DNA of 64,000 nucleotides from Flammula alnicola. Lineage: Eukaryota > Basidiomycota > Agaricomycetes > Agaricales > Strophariaceae. The stretch is taken from the NCBI GenBank assembly GCA_015499995.1, contig JADNRV010000005.1:372001-436000 (forward strand), written 5' to 3'. Below the pieces are notes generated by a model, which was given only the letters and a program-made list of their open reading frames with translations, was not told the DNA's origin and did not search any database. Shown one piece after another: positions 12,503 to 24,536 of the stretch. The translations under genes were made by a program, and so were the position numbers. The first letter of the stretch is position 1; each line of letters starts with the position of its first letter.

Positions 12503-14510
12503 ATGTCAAACGTAAGCAAACCAAATCTTCTTTTCATTTGGCTTTCCATCAACTTTCAATCATCACTGTCGATAGAATCTCGAACCAAATGGTACCTCGT
12601 CCAAGGCCGCAGCGGTCAGTCAAGATGCTGACTCGTAGGGATGTTTTCGAGCTCTAATACGATCACAGGTGGAGCGCCTGCCGAACGAATGCTATACAGA
12701 TTTCCTTTCTGATGTTGCGAAAGAGCGCAAACCCAGTGCAAGTGGGTCCAGCCAAATAGTAACTTTTCTGGCCAGAGCTAATAGATATCAGTTCGCAGCT
12801 TATTCCCACTCGAGAAAACACCGGGCGTCATCTCATTACTGGCTGGAAAACCAAATGCATCAACGTTCCCATTTACATCCTTGAGTTTCAAGGCACGATC
12901 ACCCGGCAAACCCGACGAAGAAACGACACTCATGGTGGATGGAGCAGACCTCGCCCAAGGCTTGCAGTACGGCGACACGGCTGGCCTGAAGCAGTTGCTC
13001 GACTGGATATTCCGTTTGCAGGAACTTAACCATGGAAGGAAAAAGGACGAGGGATGGAGAATATCTATCGGTTCGGGGTCCCAGGATTTGATCTTCAAAG
13101 TGAATCTTCCATCTCCGTTTTCGTCTCAAACCTAGTATTGACACGTCGCTATCTATGCTATCAGGCGGTCGCCTGTTTGGTAAATCCAGGAGACTCGGTA
13201 CTCGTCGAATCACCCGTATATGCGTAAGAAGCATCATAGCAATATATTCTCTCCTAGGTAGACACCTGATTTTCTATTTGCAGCGGTGTTATCCCGATGT
13301 TCCACAGCTTGCATTGCAATCAAATCGGTACTCAGTTTGCCTCCCTCTTTTTTGCTTATCTTATTAATCCCGTTTTTATGTCGTGTAGAAGTGGAAACGG
13401 ACTCTCGAGGAATACGATCATCTTCTCTGCGTACAATTTTAGAACAATGGCCTGCGGGGAAGCCAAAGCCCAAAGTTCTGTACACTGTGCCCGTACGTGT
13501 CGTGATCATTTTGACAGGTATTCTAGTCTAAAAGCTCCTATTCAATTATTTTAGTACGGATGTAACCCAACTGGAATGACAGCTACTCTAGAGAGACGAA
13601 AAGAGGTCCTCCAACTGGCCAGAGAACACAATTTCTTGATTCTGGAGGGTGAGTTATGTCCTAATGTCATGACTACAGTTCCTCATTTTATCCGCATGTT
13701 GAATAGATGACCCATACTTCTACTTGTACTACGGCAAAGCGCCGCGTTACCCGTCCTATTTCGCTTTAGAACTGGAAGAACCAGAGGTGGGCCGCGTCCT
13801 CCGATTTGATAGTCTCTCCAAGATTCTATCTGCCGGCATACGCATCGGCTTTGCCTCAGGCCCTGAAACACTCCTCAACGCCATAGATCAGCATGTATGT
13901 CCAATTCGACCCCTTCTTTCTCATGGCTGCTCACCCAACGATCTGTCCTGTCTTGTTGCGTTTCGAAAACCGAACATTGATATCAATAGACTGCGACATC
14001 GAATTTGCAGACTTCTTCTCTCACACAGGCGATCGTGTATAAATTGCTGGATTCGTGGGGGCATGAGGGGTTCAGGATTCACACAGAAAATGTCGCGAGT
14101 TTCTACGCAGCGAAGCGGGACATTTTTGAGAGCGCAATGAAGAAATACCTGACTGGCCTGGCTGAATGGGACACACCAGAAGCTGGGATGTTTTTCTGGT
14201 ACCGTATATTTCTCTCTTGATATTCGATGCACGTTCTATACTTACCCTAACCGCATGTGACAGGTTCAAATTGCTCATTGATGATACCTCAGATGCAAGT
14301 GGCGGCGATTCGAAGGCTGTAATTGAGACCAAAGCGTTCGATAAAGGGGTGCTTGCCCTGCCTGGCACTGTCTTCCTGCCGAATGGGAGACGAACCCCAT
14401 ATGTCCGGGCGTCATTCAGTCAGACAGGGGAGGAAGAAGTCGAGAAAGCCATCAAGAGGCTTAGGGATGCCATCCTAGAAGCACGCGCGCCGGCTGCGGC
14501 ATCCACTTAA
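12503..14510 (+). CDS. PLP-dependent aromatic / 2-aminoadipate aminotransferase (Aro8-like)
   Basis: Fold-type I aminotransferase, expected to transfer amino groups between aromatic amino acids or 2-aminoadipate and a 2-oxo acid. Eleven exons: 12503-12511, 12576-12614, 12669-12741, 12792-13099, 13165-13223, 13284-13327, 13389-13492, 13555-13648, 13707-13894, 14011-14198, 14264-14510; 450 residues. Landmarks are FLSDVAKERKPSAIRSLFPL near the N-terminus, ISLLAGKPNASTFPF, VLVESPVYAGVIPMF, YGCNPTGMTATLERR, LILEDDPYFYLYYG, and the PLP lysine motif DSLSKILSAGIRIGF (Lys near residue 282). The C-terminus carries FLPNGRRTPYVRASFS. The first three exons are the least certain: an in-frame TAG forces a donor at 12615, and the start sits in a 3-codon exon. 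Substrate specificity cannot be read from sequence alone. Confidence 0.88.
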
Positions 14511-16435
14511 ACGTTTTTTGGATTATTTCGTGGTGAAGGCCTCCAAGAGGATTGATATCGGTTTACCGCGCGCGATAGACATTTGAATCTGCTGGACGGA
14601 TAAATAAATCAAGAACTATATATCAAGCGATGTAAGATTGCAATATACCGAATAGAGGGTGGTTAATATTTATTTGGGTTTTATTTCAGGCGTACACGGT
14701 AGAAGGGATGTTGCTCTCGCTTAGTAGGATGTGCTGTACAACGTGGGAAGACGCTTCGACCAACTCGACTCCTCATGTATCATGGCCCAGCTTCCCACTA
14801 ATCTTCCAAGACGTTCTTGTCAGTGCTTGATAGCGTCAACGCTGCTCGCTGCCATGGGTTAAATTTTTCAGAACCCCCCCGGCAAACCTGCCGTAAGTCG
14901 GACTCGTCAAAGAGCGATTCAGACGGACCGCAGAACACCAAGTCCGCCTGAAGACAGCTGGGGGATGCCAGAAAATTTATCGTCCACAAGGCCTTCAACA
15001 GCTGGAATGGCTTAACAAAATTTCTGCATGTGCTTAGGCCAAGTACTTGCGGTGTTCTTCGGCGTCACTCCACATGGTGATTCTGAAACCAGGTTATTTC
15101 ATCGAAGTTTGACAAACGTTAGGTATTCGGAAACTATCAAGGGTCTGGGCTGACTCATGTGAGCCCTGGATATACAGTAACAGTTTGATAGACTTTCAAC
15201 CCCAGAAATATGGAGATAACTAATATAGGCGTCGGATGCACACCCTTATATCTCCAAGTAACTTCTCGAACAGACGTGAGGCCGGCTGCATTGTATGCGC
15301 TGCACATTCTTTTCTCGGAGTTGTTTCGGAATCGAGCAACGCAAATAGCGATGAGCCTGGGGACTCGTGCTACATGCGGTGCCGATGCGCCTTTTCATGT
15401 GCATGAAGTAGTACAGAATTGAATTATTCGTATTCAAGTCATCCAACTTAACAGACTAGTGACATTGGGCGCTGGTTTCGGCGTCTTATTAAATAAATCT
15501 TCTAACGCTATAACTTATAGGCACATATAAAGATAGCTTTTATTCTGGCTTCTCAACTTCAAGAACTGTAAACAACCTGGACGACCAGTCCCTGGGAGGC
15601 ACTTGACCTCTTGTTCGATTAATTTGTCCAATTGGCTCCGGACAATGGTGCATCTTAATCACCTCGATAAATATGTGTCATAGATCGTCCAAATACTTAG
15701 GGTTCCCCATACACGATGCCACCCTACAAACGTGTCGGTAGTTATCAAGTATTCGCTTCCTTTGGATTAAATTTCCGAGACGTCGCTCGAAGAGCGGCTG
15801 TTCCACACTGTGGGTTATGTAGACTGTCGGTGGTAGTTTGGGAAGAAGTTTTTTTGACTCGAATTAGATTGACAGAAATAAATACAGTTCTTTCGTCACC
15901 CTGGCCAAGAAGTCGAGCTGATTAAGAAGGTAGTGTTTGTAGATTTTGGCTCGCGGGTTGGATAGCAGGGAATTTTATGCTGATTTTGGCTTTTTCCGGT
16001 AATGCCACAAATTCGACTGTAGACAAAGGCTCGACGCCAGGTTCACGCGATGCGTCATAATACTCATGTGCATGAGTATGGACCTAGAATTCGCTGACTT
16101 GAAATTAGTTACATGCTTAAACAGCAATGTGCGTGATTTTGTGGTCAGCAATACACTTGTCACGTTCAGATGACAAACCTGGCTCGATCGCTGAGGGATT
16201 CCATATTGAAATTGCACATCGAATTCACATCCCCCATTCTTCTGCTATCAACGACAACCAACACATCCAAGAGGTAAGTTTTGCCTCGTCCCCGAGAGCT
16301 TTAGCAAACCGTCTATTCCGTTTACAGGATTTTATTATTTTTAAATCAAACCCGTACGTGGCTCTTGTCCCTGACCTGCTCGATCTGAGCTGATCTGACC
16401 GATGCCATACCATAATCTGTCGCAGAACGATCACT
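14511..16435. other. Intergenic region
   Basis: About 1.9 kb between two plus-strand genes. Short ORFs on both strands (for example 15210-15422, and 16225-16746 on the minus strand) show no recognisable motif. No tRNA or repeat was identified. Confidence 0.45.
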
Positions 16436-16912
16436 ATGACTATCGAAGCTGGATCTGCTCCCGCAGACACTTGCCGCCAGGTGAAGTGTGAGACTTGTGG
16501 GAAGATAACGTGGGCGGTAAGCAGTTTCCTTAGAAATGAAGATGTGTAGATCATCGGTGGAGGCCTTGAAGCTTCTGGAGGATGTGATCGAACACGGGCT
16601 TCTCCGTTATTTTTTCTCATCGAGCACCGCGGTGGGATCCAAGAACTTACCATTGTGCCCTCTTTTTTGACAGGGTTGTGGCCAACATGTTGAAGCGGTG
16701 AGTTCGAGTCCCTCTTTTTGGAGCCAAACAGCGCAGTATGCGCCATGGCATACTGTCAATGGGGCGCTGTGCATGAGGCGTCGGGCATTTCCATGTCGAG
16801 TTCCTTTACGTATTCTGCCTTGAAGCTATGGGAGATCTGATGGGGCTATAATTGTTTGCAGGTTATGCAAGGAGTGAAAGAAGAAGACAAGTGTACCTGT
16901 CCTCGAAACTAA
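16436..16912 (+). CDS. Small conserved cysteine-rich (probable zinc-binding) protein, 51 aa
   Basis: Three exons, 16436-16516, 16674-16697 (24 nt) and 16862-16912, encode 51 residues. The pattern is C-x4-C-x2-C-G-K-x-T-W-A-G-C-G-x-H-x13-C-x-C. The block CGKITWAGCGQHVEAVM resembles a small uncharacterised family that I recall from bacteria, plants and fungi. Spacing of the Cys/His residues suggests a zinc knuckle, which is inference. All three introns-exon junctions use GT..AG (GTAAGC/TGACAG, GTGAGT/TTGCAG). Function is unknown and I propose none. Confidence 0.8.
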
Positions 16913-17111
16913 ACTGAGGGCAGCCTTCAGGGTCGGACTGATATGTGGGAAGAAAGGGTGTTCGGGGTCCGATCAATTATATGTATCGTACCTAATAGGA
17001 AAATAGGGTGATGATCTGCACAACTTGAATCGTTGAGATTTATTATAACTCTTAATCTTGGTTACAATCCTACACTCACGCTCTCTCTGCGACCTCCATG
17101 CTACCTCTCCC

Positions 17112-19874
17112 ATGATGCCTGCAAACGCAGTCCACCCCAATCCACAACCACCTATCCTCTTTGACCCTGAGGGAGACGTCCGCACAACTCTTCGTCTCGA
17201 TAGATTCTCCGACGAGGGCCGCCCAATGTTGAACAATTATGTTCGCCATGTAAGAGTCGGTGGTGGCCAACATGGAGACGTCTATCTATGCCACCGCATT
17301 AATGCCCACCTTCTACTAGGCGATCCTGGCCGCCGAATACCAGTGGCAAGTCTTTAGCTCATCATTTCCTCAAGACCGCGCTTATACTCGTTCCATAGGC
17401 CATGAAGTCGGTCAAAAGAAATAACCCTCGCGCTGAACAAATCAAGAGTCTTCGCAAGCAGAGGCTGCCAACTTCTGCCCACACAACAGTGGCAGACAAG
17501 TTGAACACAACCGAGGCGAAAATCAGGAAAGAAATCGCTATCATGAAGAAGCTTCGGCACCCGCACGTCGTTAGATTGTACGAGGTCATAGATGATCGAA
17601 TGACCGAGAAGATCTATATGGGTGCGTTTCTCGTCTTTTTTCCACCCTCAACACTAATTGTTCCTTTGCCAGTTATGGAATACTTAGGAGGCGGAGAAGT
17701 GAAATGGCGGGATGACAACCGTCGACCCGTTCTTACCGTTTCACAGACACGTCGAATCCTACGAGACGCCGTTCTGGGCCTCGAATATCGTTCGTACACT
17801 TTTGCCTAATTTTTTCTTTGTGCGCGAATGATTTATATGCAAGCAGTACACCACCAGGGAATCATTCACCGGGATATCAAGCCCGCCAACCTCTTATGGA
17901 CGGACGACCGTCGTCAAGTCAAGATTGCAGATTTCGGGGTGTCTCATTTTTCTTACGCCCAACGGCTTGCTGCTGCCGGCGGCAAAGATGTTGACGAGGA
18001 TCCACTTGACCCCCTTCTCCTAGACGACTCCGATCTAACACGGCGAGCGGGCACACCCTCCTTTTTAGCCCCTGAGATAATATACGAGCATACCTTCGAT
18101 GCTTCCGGTTCAGCTCCTCTGTACCAGAGCATATCGCATTCACTCTCGGCGGCCTCTCTCCAGACTGTCGTGCTGCGTCTTCCTCAGCAGTGGCCCCTAA
18201 ACGACCAGAGATCACCAAATCTATTGACATCTGGGCCCTCGGTGTTACATTGTACTGTCTCCTCTTTGGGACGATACCCTTCGCATCTCAACAGGGCGAG
18301 TCTGTCGCCGGGTCTGAATACAGTCTGTATAACGCCATATGCAACGAAGACTGGCCGGCTCCTCCCGCCATAGGCTATGACAGAATGCCATCAGGCGGCC
18401 GTCACCCGAATACAAAGTCAGAAGGTGCTAGCATTATCAATCTCCTCGATCGTTTTCTTCAAAAGGACTACCATGTCCGCATTACCCTCGACGAAGTCAA
18501 GGTGGGTATTTTAGTTTTCTTTTTTGTATCATTGGGACAAATCCTCAACCATAGTATTTCGTGTATCAATCACAGAATAATGCCTGGCTTCTCAAGGACC
18601 TGGACGATCCGGAGAGGTGGCTGCAGATCACATCACCCAAGGCCAAGATCAACGTATCGACCGTGGAGACTACCGATGCGATGTCCGTCGTACACTTTCG
18701 GTGGAGATGGGGCGGCAGAATTGCGCGTCACGTTTCGTCTCTCTTTCGAGGTGTCCGTCCCCTGGCTCGTGCCGAAGTCAGAAATGGTGCTGGGGAGGAT
18801 TCGTCCGTCGGCTCAATGTCGGATCCTCATCCCCGTTCATTGAACAAGAAAAATACGAATGGATCGGCCATCGTTCCTTCAAGGCCGATTGGAATACCTG
18901 CGAAGCGCGACAAGGGCAAAGTCAAAGCAGAGCGAGCCAATACGTTGAAGCGGCCAGACTCCAAGAGCTCCAAGAGCTTGCGCGCCACCTCGACCGAGCG
19001 GTGGATGCCGGCGACACGAGGGACCTCGATATCCACGAGTGCGCTCCAAGGCACTGTAACCCCCAATTCCCGACGGGGCACTGACACCAAAAACGGCGAC
19101 GGCGGGACCTCGAGTCCTTCCTCGCCGACGTCGGTTACTACGACGAGGACGGTGGGAGAGAAACGCGCCCGGTTCGCGAGTCTCTTCCAGATCGCCAATT
19201 GGCGGCCGAACAAGTACCCGTCTCGGTCGGTCGCTGCTGTCGCCACAGAGGACTACAAGCAGCTGCAATCGACGACGCGGACGTTTGGGATGGGCACGGC
19301 GACTCCTAACACGCGGCGCAGCGAGGAGGCGATGCGATACTACCGCGAGGAGGATGTAAGCGAAGACGGCGGGAACCTGACGGCCGCGCGGCGGGCGTCG
19401 AGCTGGGGCCAGGGCGACAAGGAGTTCACGGAGATGGTCAGCGTGCAGTCTGTCGAGCACGGGCTGAACGAGCAGGAGATGAACGTTGGCGCGGGTGGGG
19501 TGTTCCATGACGCTCTGCCTGTCGCAGGTCCGTCGACGTACCGCGGCAGCAGTCCTTTGATGCCTGTCATGACGCACGACCTTGGGTCTTTGGAGGATGA
19601 AATCGCGCGGTACGGCAAGCCTGTGTATGACGATTCCTCTAGCATCGGCAGTGCGGTGGACATCGATGACGAAGGATGGCAGCATGGCAGTGGCATGGAT
19701 AACAACGGCGACTGGCAGCAAGGGGTGGATGACGCCCACGGGCACTGGAAGGATGTCGACGAGTTTAACCATGATGATGGAGAGTCGCACCTGGACATCG
19801 AATCTGACGACGACGACGACGAGGAAGACAACGCTCTGACATTTTCGCCTCGTAAACATGCACAAAATGAGTAG
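17112..19874 (+). CDS. CaMKK / SNF1-activating-type serine/threonine kinase
   Basis: Six exons: 17112-17345, 17399-17621, 17673-17789, 17847-18107, 18164-18501, 18576-19874; 823 residues. Kinase landmarks are the VAMK lysine (K81) after a glycine loop VGGGQHGDVYLC, HRDIKPANLLW (D201), DFG (D220), AGTPSFLAPEI and SIDIWALGVTLYCLLFGTIPF. The insert between DFG and the activation segment, and the segment after the kinase core (WLLKDLDDPERWL), match fungal Ssp1/Sak1-type upstream kinases of AMPK/SNF1. The long Ser/Thr- and Asp/Glu-rich C-terminus is probably disordered. Intron 17346-17398 appears to start with GC. Intron 18108-18163 (donor GTTCAG) is weaker but is needed to reconcile two frames that both carry conserved sequence. 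The start is the first of two adjacent in-frame ATGs. Confidence 0.88.
17346..17398 (+). other. Probable GC-AG intron in the kinase gene
   Basis: The donor GTG|GCAAGT matches the usual GC-donor consensus, and the acceptor is CATAG. Splicing here yields R-I-P-V-A-M-K, preserving the catalytic-lysine motif. The only nearby GT donor (3 nt upstream) would delete the Val of VAMK. Confidence 0.65.
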
Positions 19875-20509
19875 GCAGGAACGGAGGATCTTCCTTGCCT
19901 TTTGTTGATCGCATCTATAGCTTTTGGAGAGGCATATTGTAATGCCCTAATCACGGACACGAGGACTTTATACATTATTATGCACAAACCCCCCACACAT
20001 TATTTGATACCACTCATTCCCATCTTGATTCCCATTCCACTACTCCCATCGTGTATTTGTTCCAGATGCTAGACTGCCAGCCCGAGCGAAGTTGACACAT
20101 ACCTTCGATCTTGATGGTCTCAACCCTCGCAACACGGACAATCATAGAGTAGCAGTAACTCGCTATAGAAGACGCTTTAATGTGTCTGTACTATGTACAA
20201 TGTACACTAGATTACAAGGGTTGCACAAACATCATTAAATTAGCTAGCGAACGAGGTCCTAAATGGTGAAAAGGTACGGCAACATAAAGTTAGGTGTAGA
20301 TTAAATAATGAGGAAAGGAACGCATGGAACTGGGGGTTAATGAGCGTTGATGACTCTGGTGAAGATGGGAGCATGAAGAGAAGGTAAGCATGAAGATAAA
20401 GCATGACAATAAAATATAACCATAGGTATGTGTTGTTGAATTATTAGAGTCCATTTTCACGAATATAAATAGTTCGAATGGAATCCAGGATATCTTGAAG
20501 TCAAATTGT
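19875..20509. other. Intergenic region between convergent genes
   Basis: 635 bp separating the kinase stop from the stop of the coiled-coil gene, presumably both 3' UTRs. AT-rich; no ORF or repeat of note. Confidence 0.5.
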
Positions 20510-23500
20510 TTATGTGGGCCAACCGCGAGCGATCCTCGCTGCTCCACCGCCCACTCGTCCAAGGAAGTTCCACACAGCGGCGGTACCATCCGGTGCGAAA
20601 CCTTCGCCGGTAGCATGCATCGAGTTGAAACTATTCCACGCAGCTCTGTCGTAATATGTCGGACCTCCGGGTATCGAATACTGGGGAGCCATGTAGGGGG
20701 TAACGGCCAGAATCACGAGTGCAGATGCTCCTACGAACATCATCGCCTGGCCGGCAAGGCCAGAGGCCAGAGAGGACGCGCTCTTGTCGCCGTAGACGTA
20801 GGTATTGTAGATGTTATAGAACCTGCCTCCACGGCGGGGCTTGCCGTCCTTTGGCAGGCGAGAGCTGCTGCCAGCTCTCTCCGAAGTTTCCATGATCTTA
20901 TCGATGACCGTGCACTCCACGCCGAGTTCGTGTTTGAGGGCTTTCCATTCCTCGACTGCCTCCTCTGAGACGCCTCCTGGAATAGCTTCAAAGGGTATCT
21001 TGACGCCGTGGTGCCACTTCTTCAGCGTCTCAGCAGCCAGGTGCCATTCACGTTCTTCCTGGTCGGCTCCAGTGACTTGGTGATAGTCGGGGGGTTCGTC
21101 AAGAAGCTCGAGTCGCTTGGATGATGGTTTAGGGGTAGGAGGTACGATAGTGGAAGATGAAGACGCCATGCTTTCATCATGGACAGGCGAGGGTGACCTG
21201 GATCGTTCGACTTCGAAGTCGTCCGTTTGAATCTCCATCTCGACGGTAATCCGCGGCGGCGCCACGGGTAAGGGTTTGGGTTTGGGTATCTCGTCGGTCT
21301 GGATGCTAAATGATGCTTTGATGACCTTTCGCTCCGGTTCAGTTTGCATGCCATGATTGACGGCGAACAGAGTTGGGTCATATTGAGTAGAGCTGTCTGA
21401 GTACTCCTTGAGTTCTTCGAATGTCCTCCTCGTCGATTCGATGACGTTAGCACGACTTGCAACTTTCTAGAAAAATACCAGTTAGCGAATGAGAAGCCCG
21501 ATAACGAAGTTCTGAAAGTACATACCCGCTTCCTTTTCGTGATGATGGTCTGGATAACATCTTCGTCTTCTTCTACTTCGGTATCCTCCTCCTCGATTAC
21601 TGTGGTGCCTTCACTGACCATTTCGTCGGATTCTGGTTCGGCGTCCATCTCCCAGTTCATCTTGCCCATCAGTTCCGCACCAAGGCTTTTGCTCATCGTG
21701 TTTGCAGCGCTAGAATGACCGCTGCTGCCGCCTGCGACGACCATTGTGGCAGCATTCCGCATTTCATCCATTTCAAACCGCATCCTGTCAATCGTCTCCT
21801 TCAAGAGCAGATTCTCCTGCTTCTGCTCATCTAACTGGGTATGCGCCTCCATGGCGACTGACAGTTCTAGTTCAAGCTGTGCAATGCGCTCCTCGTATGT
21901 CTCATGCTCCTTCATAAATTTTCCTGTCTCGATTTCATGGAGAGAAACAGCTTCTCGGAGAGTACGAATGGTCTCCTCTCGTTTTCTGAGATCGTCGCGG
22001 TATTTTTCAGAGAAAGCTATAATGACGACATGTTATTTACCAATCAACATGTCATGAGAAACGTAATCAGGAAGTACACATACAGCATTGTTCTTGATAC
22101 TGCTTTTGCAGACTGCTATATGTCGTCTTTGCACCATCCAAGGCTTTTTGGACTTTGGCAACTTCAGCTTCAAGAGCGGCTATTTGAGCCATGTTCCGTG
22201 ACTGAAAAATTCGCCTTTCGTTAACGAGGACTTTCATCAAAGAAAAACGTACTTACGTCTTTTGCTCTTAGTTCCTTCTCCTCTCTATTAGAAGCACTAA
22301 GTTCGACCCTCAATTCGTCCAGCCGTTGATGCGTCTCGTCCAGTTCCTGCTCGTGTTCTTCAAGCTTGCGTGCCAGAGTGGACTCTGCATCTGTTTTCTT
22401 CCGTATGAGTTCCTCATTGACCCTTTGTAATGCTTCCAACCGTTCGGTTATCTCCATCGACACTGTCGAACTGGCCGTAGATCTATCCATAACTAACCCT
22501 AATCCTGCGTCCATGTCTTCTTCGTCGGAATCGGAGCCTGAGGTGCGTGGCATGGGAAGAGATGAAACGGCGTTATCGAAATTTTCGCTGTAGTTAAATC
22601 CATATCGAGACATTGGACGCTTGACAGTGTTGTCGTCGGGTGACGAGTATCCCAGGTCGAAGGAACTATTAAAGCCGCTTTGAGGCTGAGAACGGGTACG
22701 GGAATGGGGTCGCGACAGAGACCTCCCATAGTCTGGCGAACCTGGAGAGAATCCGGGGTCTCTTGAGGAGCTTGAAGGAGAAGTTGGGTTCGAGGGCGTT
22801 CGAGCTCGGCTACCACCATTACGCCCAAAGGCAACAGGTGGGCCACCCTGTTTACAAAGCGGTTATTAATGCTTCGACATCTCAAGTAGAAAGGAGATAC
22901 CTCCGAATCGCTGCGACTTCCTGCGTCACTCTTTCTCCGGCCCGCAGGGGTTGGGCGCTTGATAGGCCAGCTGGAAGGTGCGGCGGTGTGCAGCGGAGTT
23001 GAACGTTGTCTGCGTTCAGAGTCAAGTGGGGACTTTACGGGTCCAGGCGTTGAAGGACCTCGAGATGGAGGACGGCTATGAGGACCTTGATAGTAAATTG
23101 TTGTGCCATTTGAGTCGGTGCTCGTAGATCTTGTGTGTCCAGAACGTTCTCCCTCGTCGTCGCTGTTGTATATTTCTCCATCGTTTTTTGGGCTTCGAGG
23201 GGGGGTAGCCTTGGTCTTTGCTGCTATGAATTGTAAAAGCATTTGTGGCGTGACTTGAAAACTAGGATTGTCATCGAGGAGCTTTTGGAACATGCCAACT
23301 TCGGTATCAGACATAAGAGGGTCCCCATCATACGCGTCGGAGAAAGCATCCAGAACGTCCACGACCGCGTTGGCGGGTATGACTGGCTCTCCGGCATCGT
23401 TTACATGGGAATCTGAGCGTTTTTCGAATATGCTGTAGAGGGCGATTTCAATATCTACGAGTGACTGCCTGTTGCGTCCGTAGGTATTCTAGAACGATGT

Positions 23501-23539
23501 CAGTGTTGTTTGAATAGGTTATTAAACTGTACTCACCAT
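20510..23539 (-). CDS. Large coiled-coil protein with C-terminal membrane anchor, function unknown
   Basis: Six exons (coding order): 23539-23537 (the ATG alone), 23488-22901, 22847-22257, 22201-22084, 22016-21526, 21466-20510; 915 residues. The N-terminal 90 residues (YGRNRQSLVDIEIALYSIFE onward) are predicted helical and not low-complexity. A Ser/Pro/Arg-rich linker follows, then long heptad-type coiled coils. Near the C-terminus a hydrophobic stretch (FVGASALVILAVTPY) is followed by about 60 residues ending GWPT. This gives a tail-anchored layout: helical head, coiled coil, membrane, short distal tail. LINC-complex or spindle-pole proteins such as KASH5/Kms look like this, but I cannot show homology. 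The start codon sits alone in exon 1 (ATG|GTGAGT). Start regions of this gene and the next are divergent, 237 bp apart. Confidence 0.8.
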
Positions 23540-23775
23540 TGTAGAAGCTTGTTAGCAGAGAGGTGGGGAGATAAGTAAGAGGGAAAGCTTTACCATTTAA
23601 TGCCACAAAGTCGGAACTGGCGGAGGTCGTGACAATGCCCCGTTCAAACCCAAAGTCAGGTGTTGATGCATGTTTGTCATCTCAACTGGAACAATGAGCA
23701 CGTGATGGCGTGGAATCCGATCCGCAGGCCCAGGGCCCAGGGGTGTTAAAATAACACCAAACCCCAACTTCCACT

Positions 23776-24536
23776 ATGGACGGAGGCGGCCACACGACTC
23801 ACAAGGTGGCGGAGAAGCTGGACGTAGAGGACGAGGAGACCCGGCAAGCAAGAATACGTATGTTTAATCTGCCGGGTTTTTCACACGAGACTGATCTATG
23901 TATATCGTATCATAGAATCCTACCTTGAAAAACTGAATGCATCATCCCAACCAAGAGATTCTACGCTACCGTCTGGCATTCCAAGGTTTGACTTTGGTGA
24001 CAGGACAACCTTTCCCGTCAAACCTCCTACAGAGCGTATGTCTTTCCCAATTGTTTTTCGGTCGGGGTCTGATATTTTCGTCTGGCAGTTCTCTCCCGTG
24101 TTCATGCATTTCTTCCTCAACTCGAAGCATCGAACGCACTCCTTTCGCAGCGTGCCCAAGAAGACCCAGATAGCATAAATATTGAACATATTCCGGAGGG
24201 GATGACAGAATACATTGAGATGGTACACCTCCACACATTCATCAATTTTTTGTTGCTTCATTCTGACTGACGCAGAATCTCGGTCTCGGAGTATTTGAGG
24301 ATCGATCCGCTCGCCAGGATCAAAAGACCGAAGACTCCGAGATGTCGACCTCCTCATCTGAATCATCCAGCACCTCAGACAAAGCGCAGGATGACGATTC
24401 CGACCTTGACTCGGATGACGATTCCGAAATCATCACCTCGTTTGTTCCGTCAAGACCCATTAAACCTCTTCCTAGACGTGCCTCCAAGAAACAAACTCCG
24501 CAAATCGTTGTTCTCGATGAGGCTTCGACTTCATGA
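23776..24536 (+). CDS. NOPCHAP1 / DUF4598-family protein (box C/D snoRNP assembly factor)
   Basis: Four exons: 23776-23857, 23916-24035, 24089-24222, 24276-24536; 198 residues. The central region RVHAFLPQLEASNALL and the block TEYIEMNLGLGVFED are the characteristic parts of the DUF4598 family, whose human member NOPCHAP1 links NOP58 to the R2TP chaperone during box C/D snoRNP assembly. The C-terminal third is an acidic Ser/Asp-rich tail followed by a short basic PRRASKK stretch, as expected for a nucleolar protein. All introns are 50-60 nt with GT..AG borders. Family assignment rests on motif recall. Confidence 0.75.

Noticed and set aside
16695..16712. tRNA B-box-like GTTCGAGTCC
   Set aside because: It lies at the start of an intron of the 51-aa gene. 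No A box, acceptor stem or anticodon arm can be formed upstream.
18108..18163. Frameshift mutation in the kinase activation region
   Set aside because: An intron with borders GTTCAG...CTCCAG reconciles the two frames and keeps kinase subdomains intact, although the donor is weak.
18879..19865. 328-aa open frame on the minus strand inside the kinase gene
   Set aside because: It is the antisense shadow of a GC-rich exon, with no motif. The plus-strand frame continues a conserved kinase.
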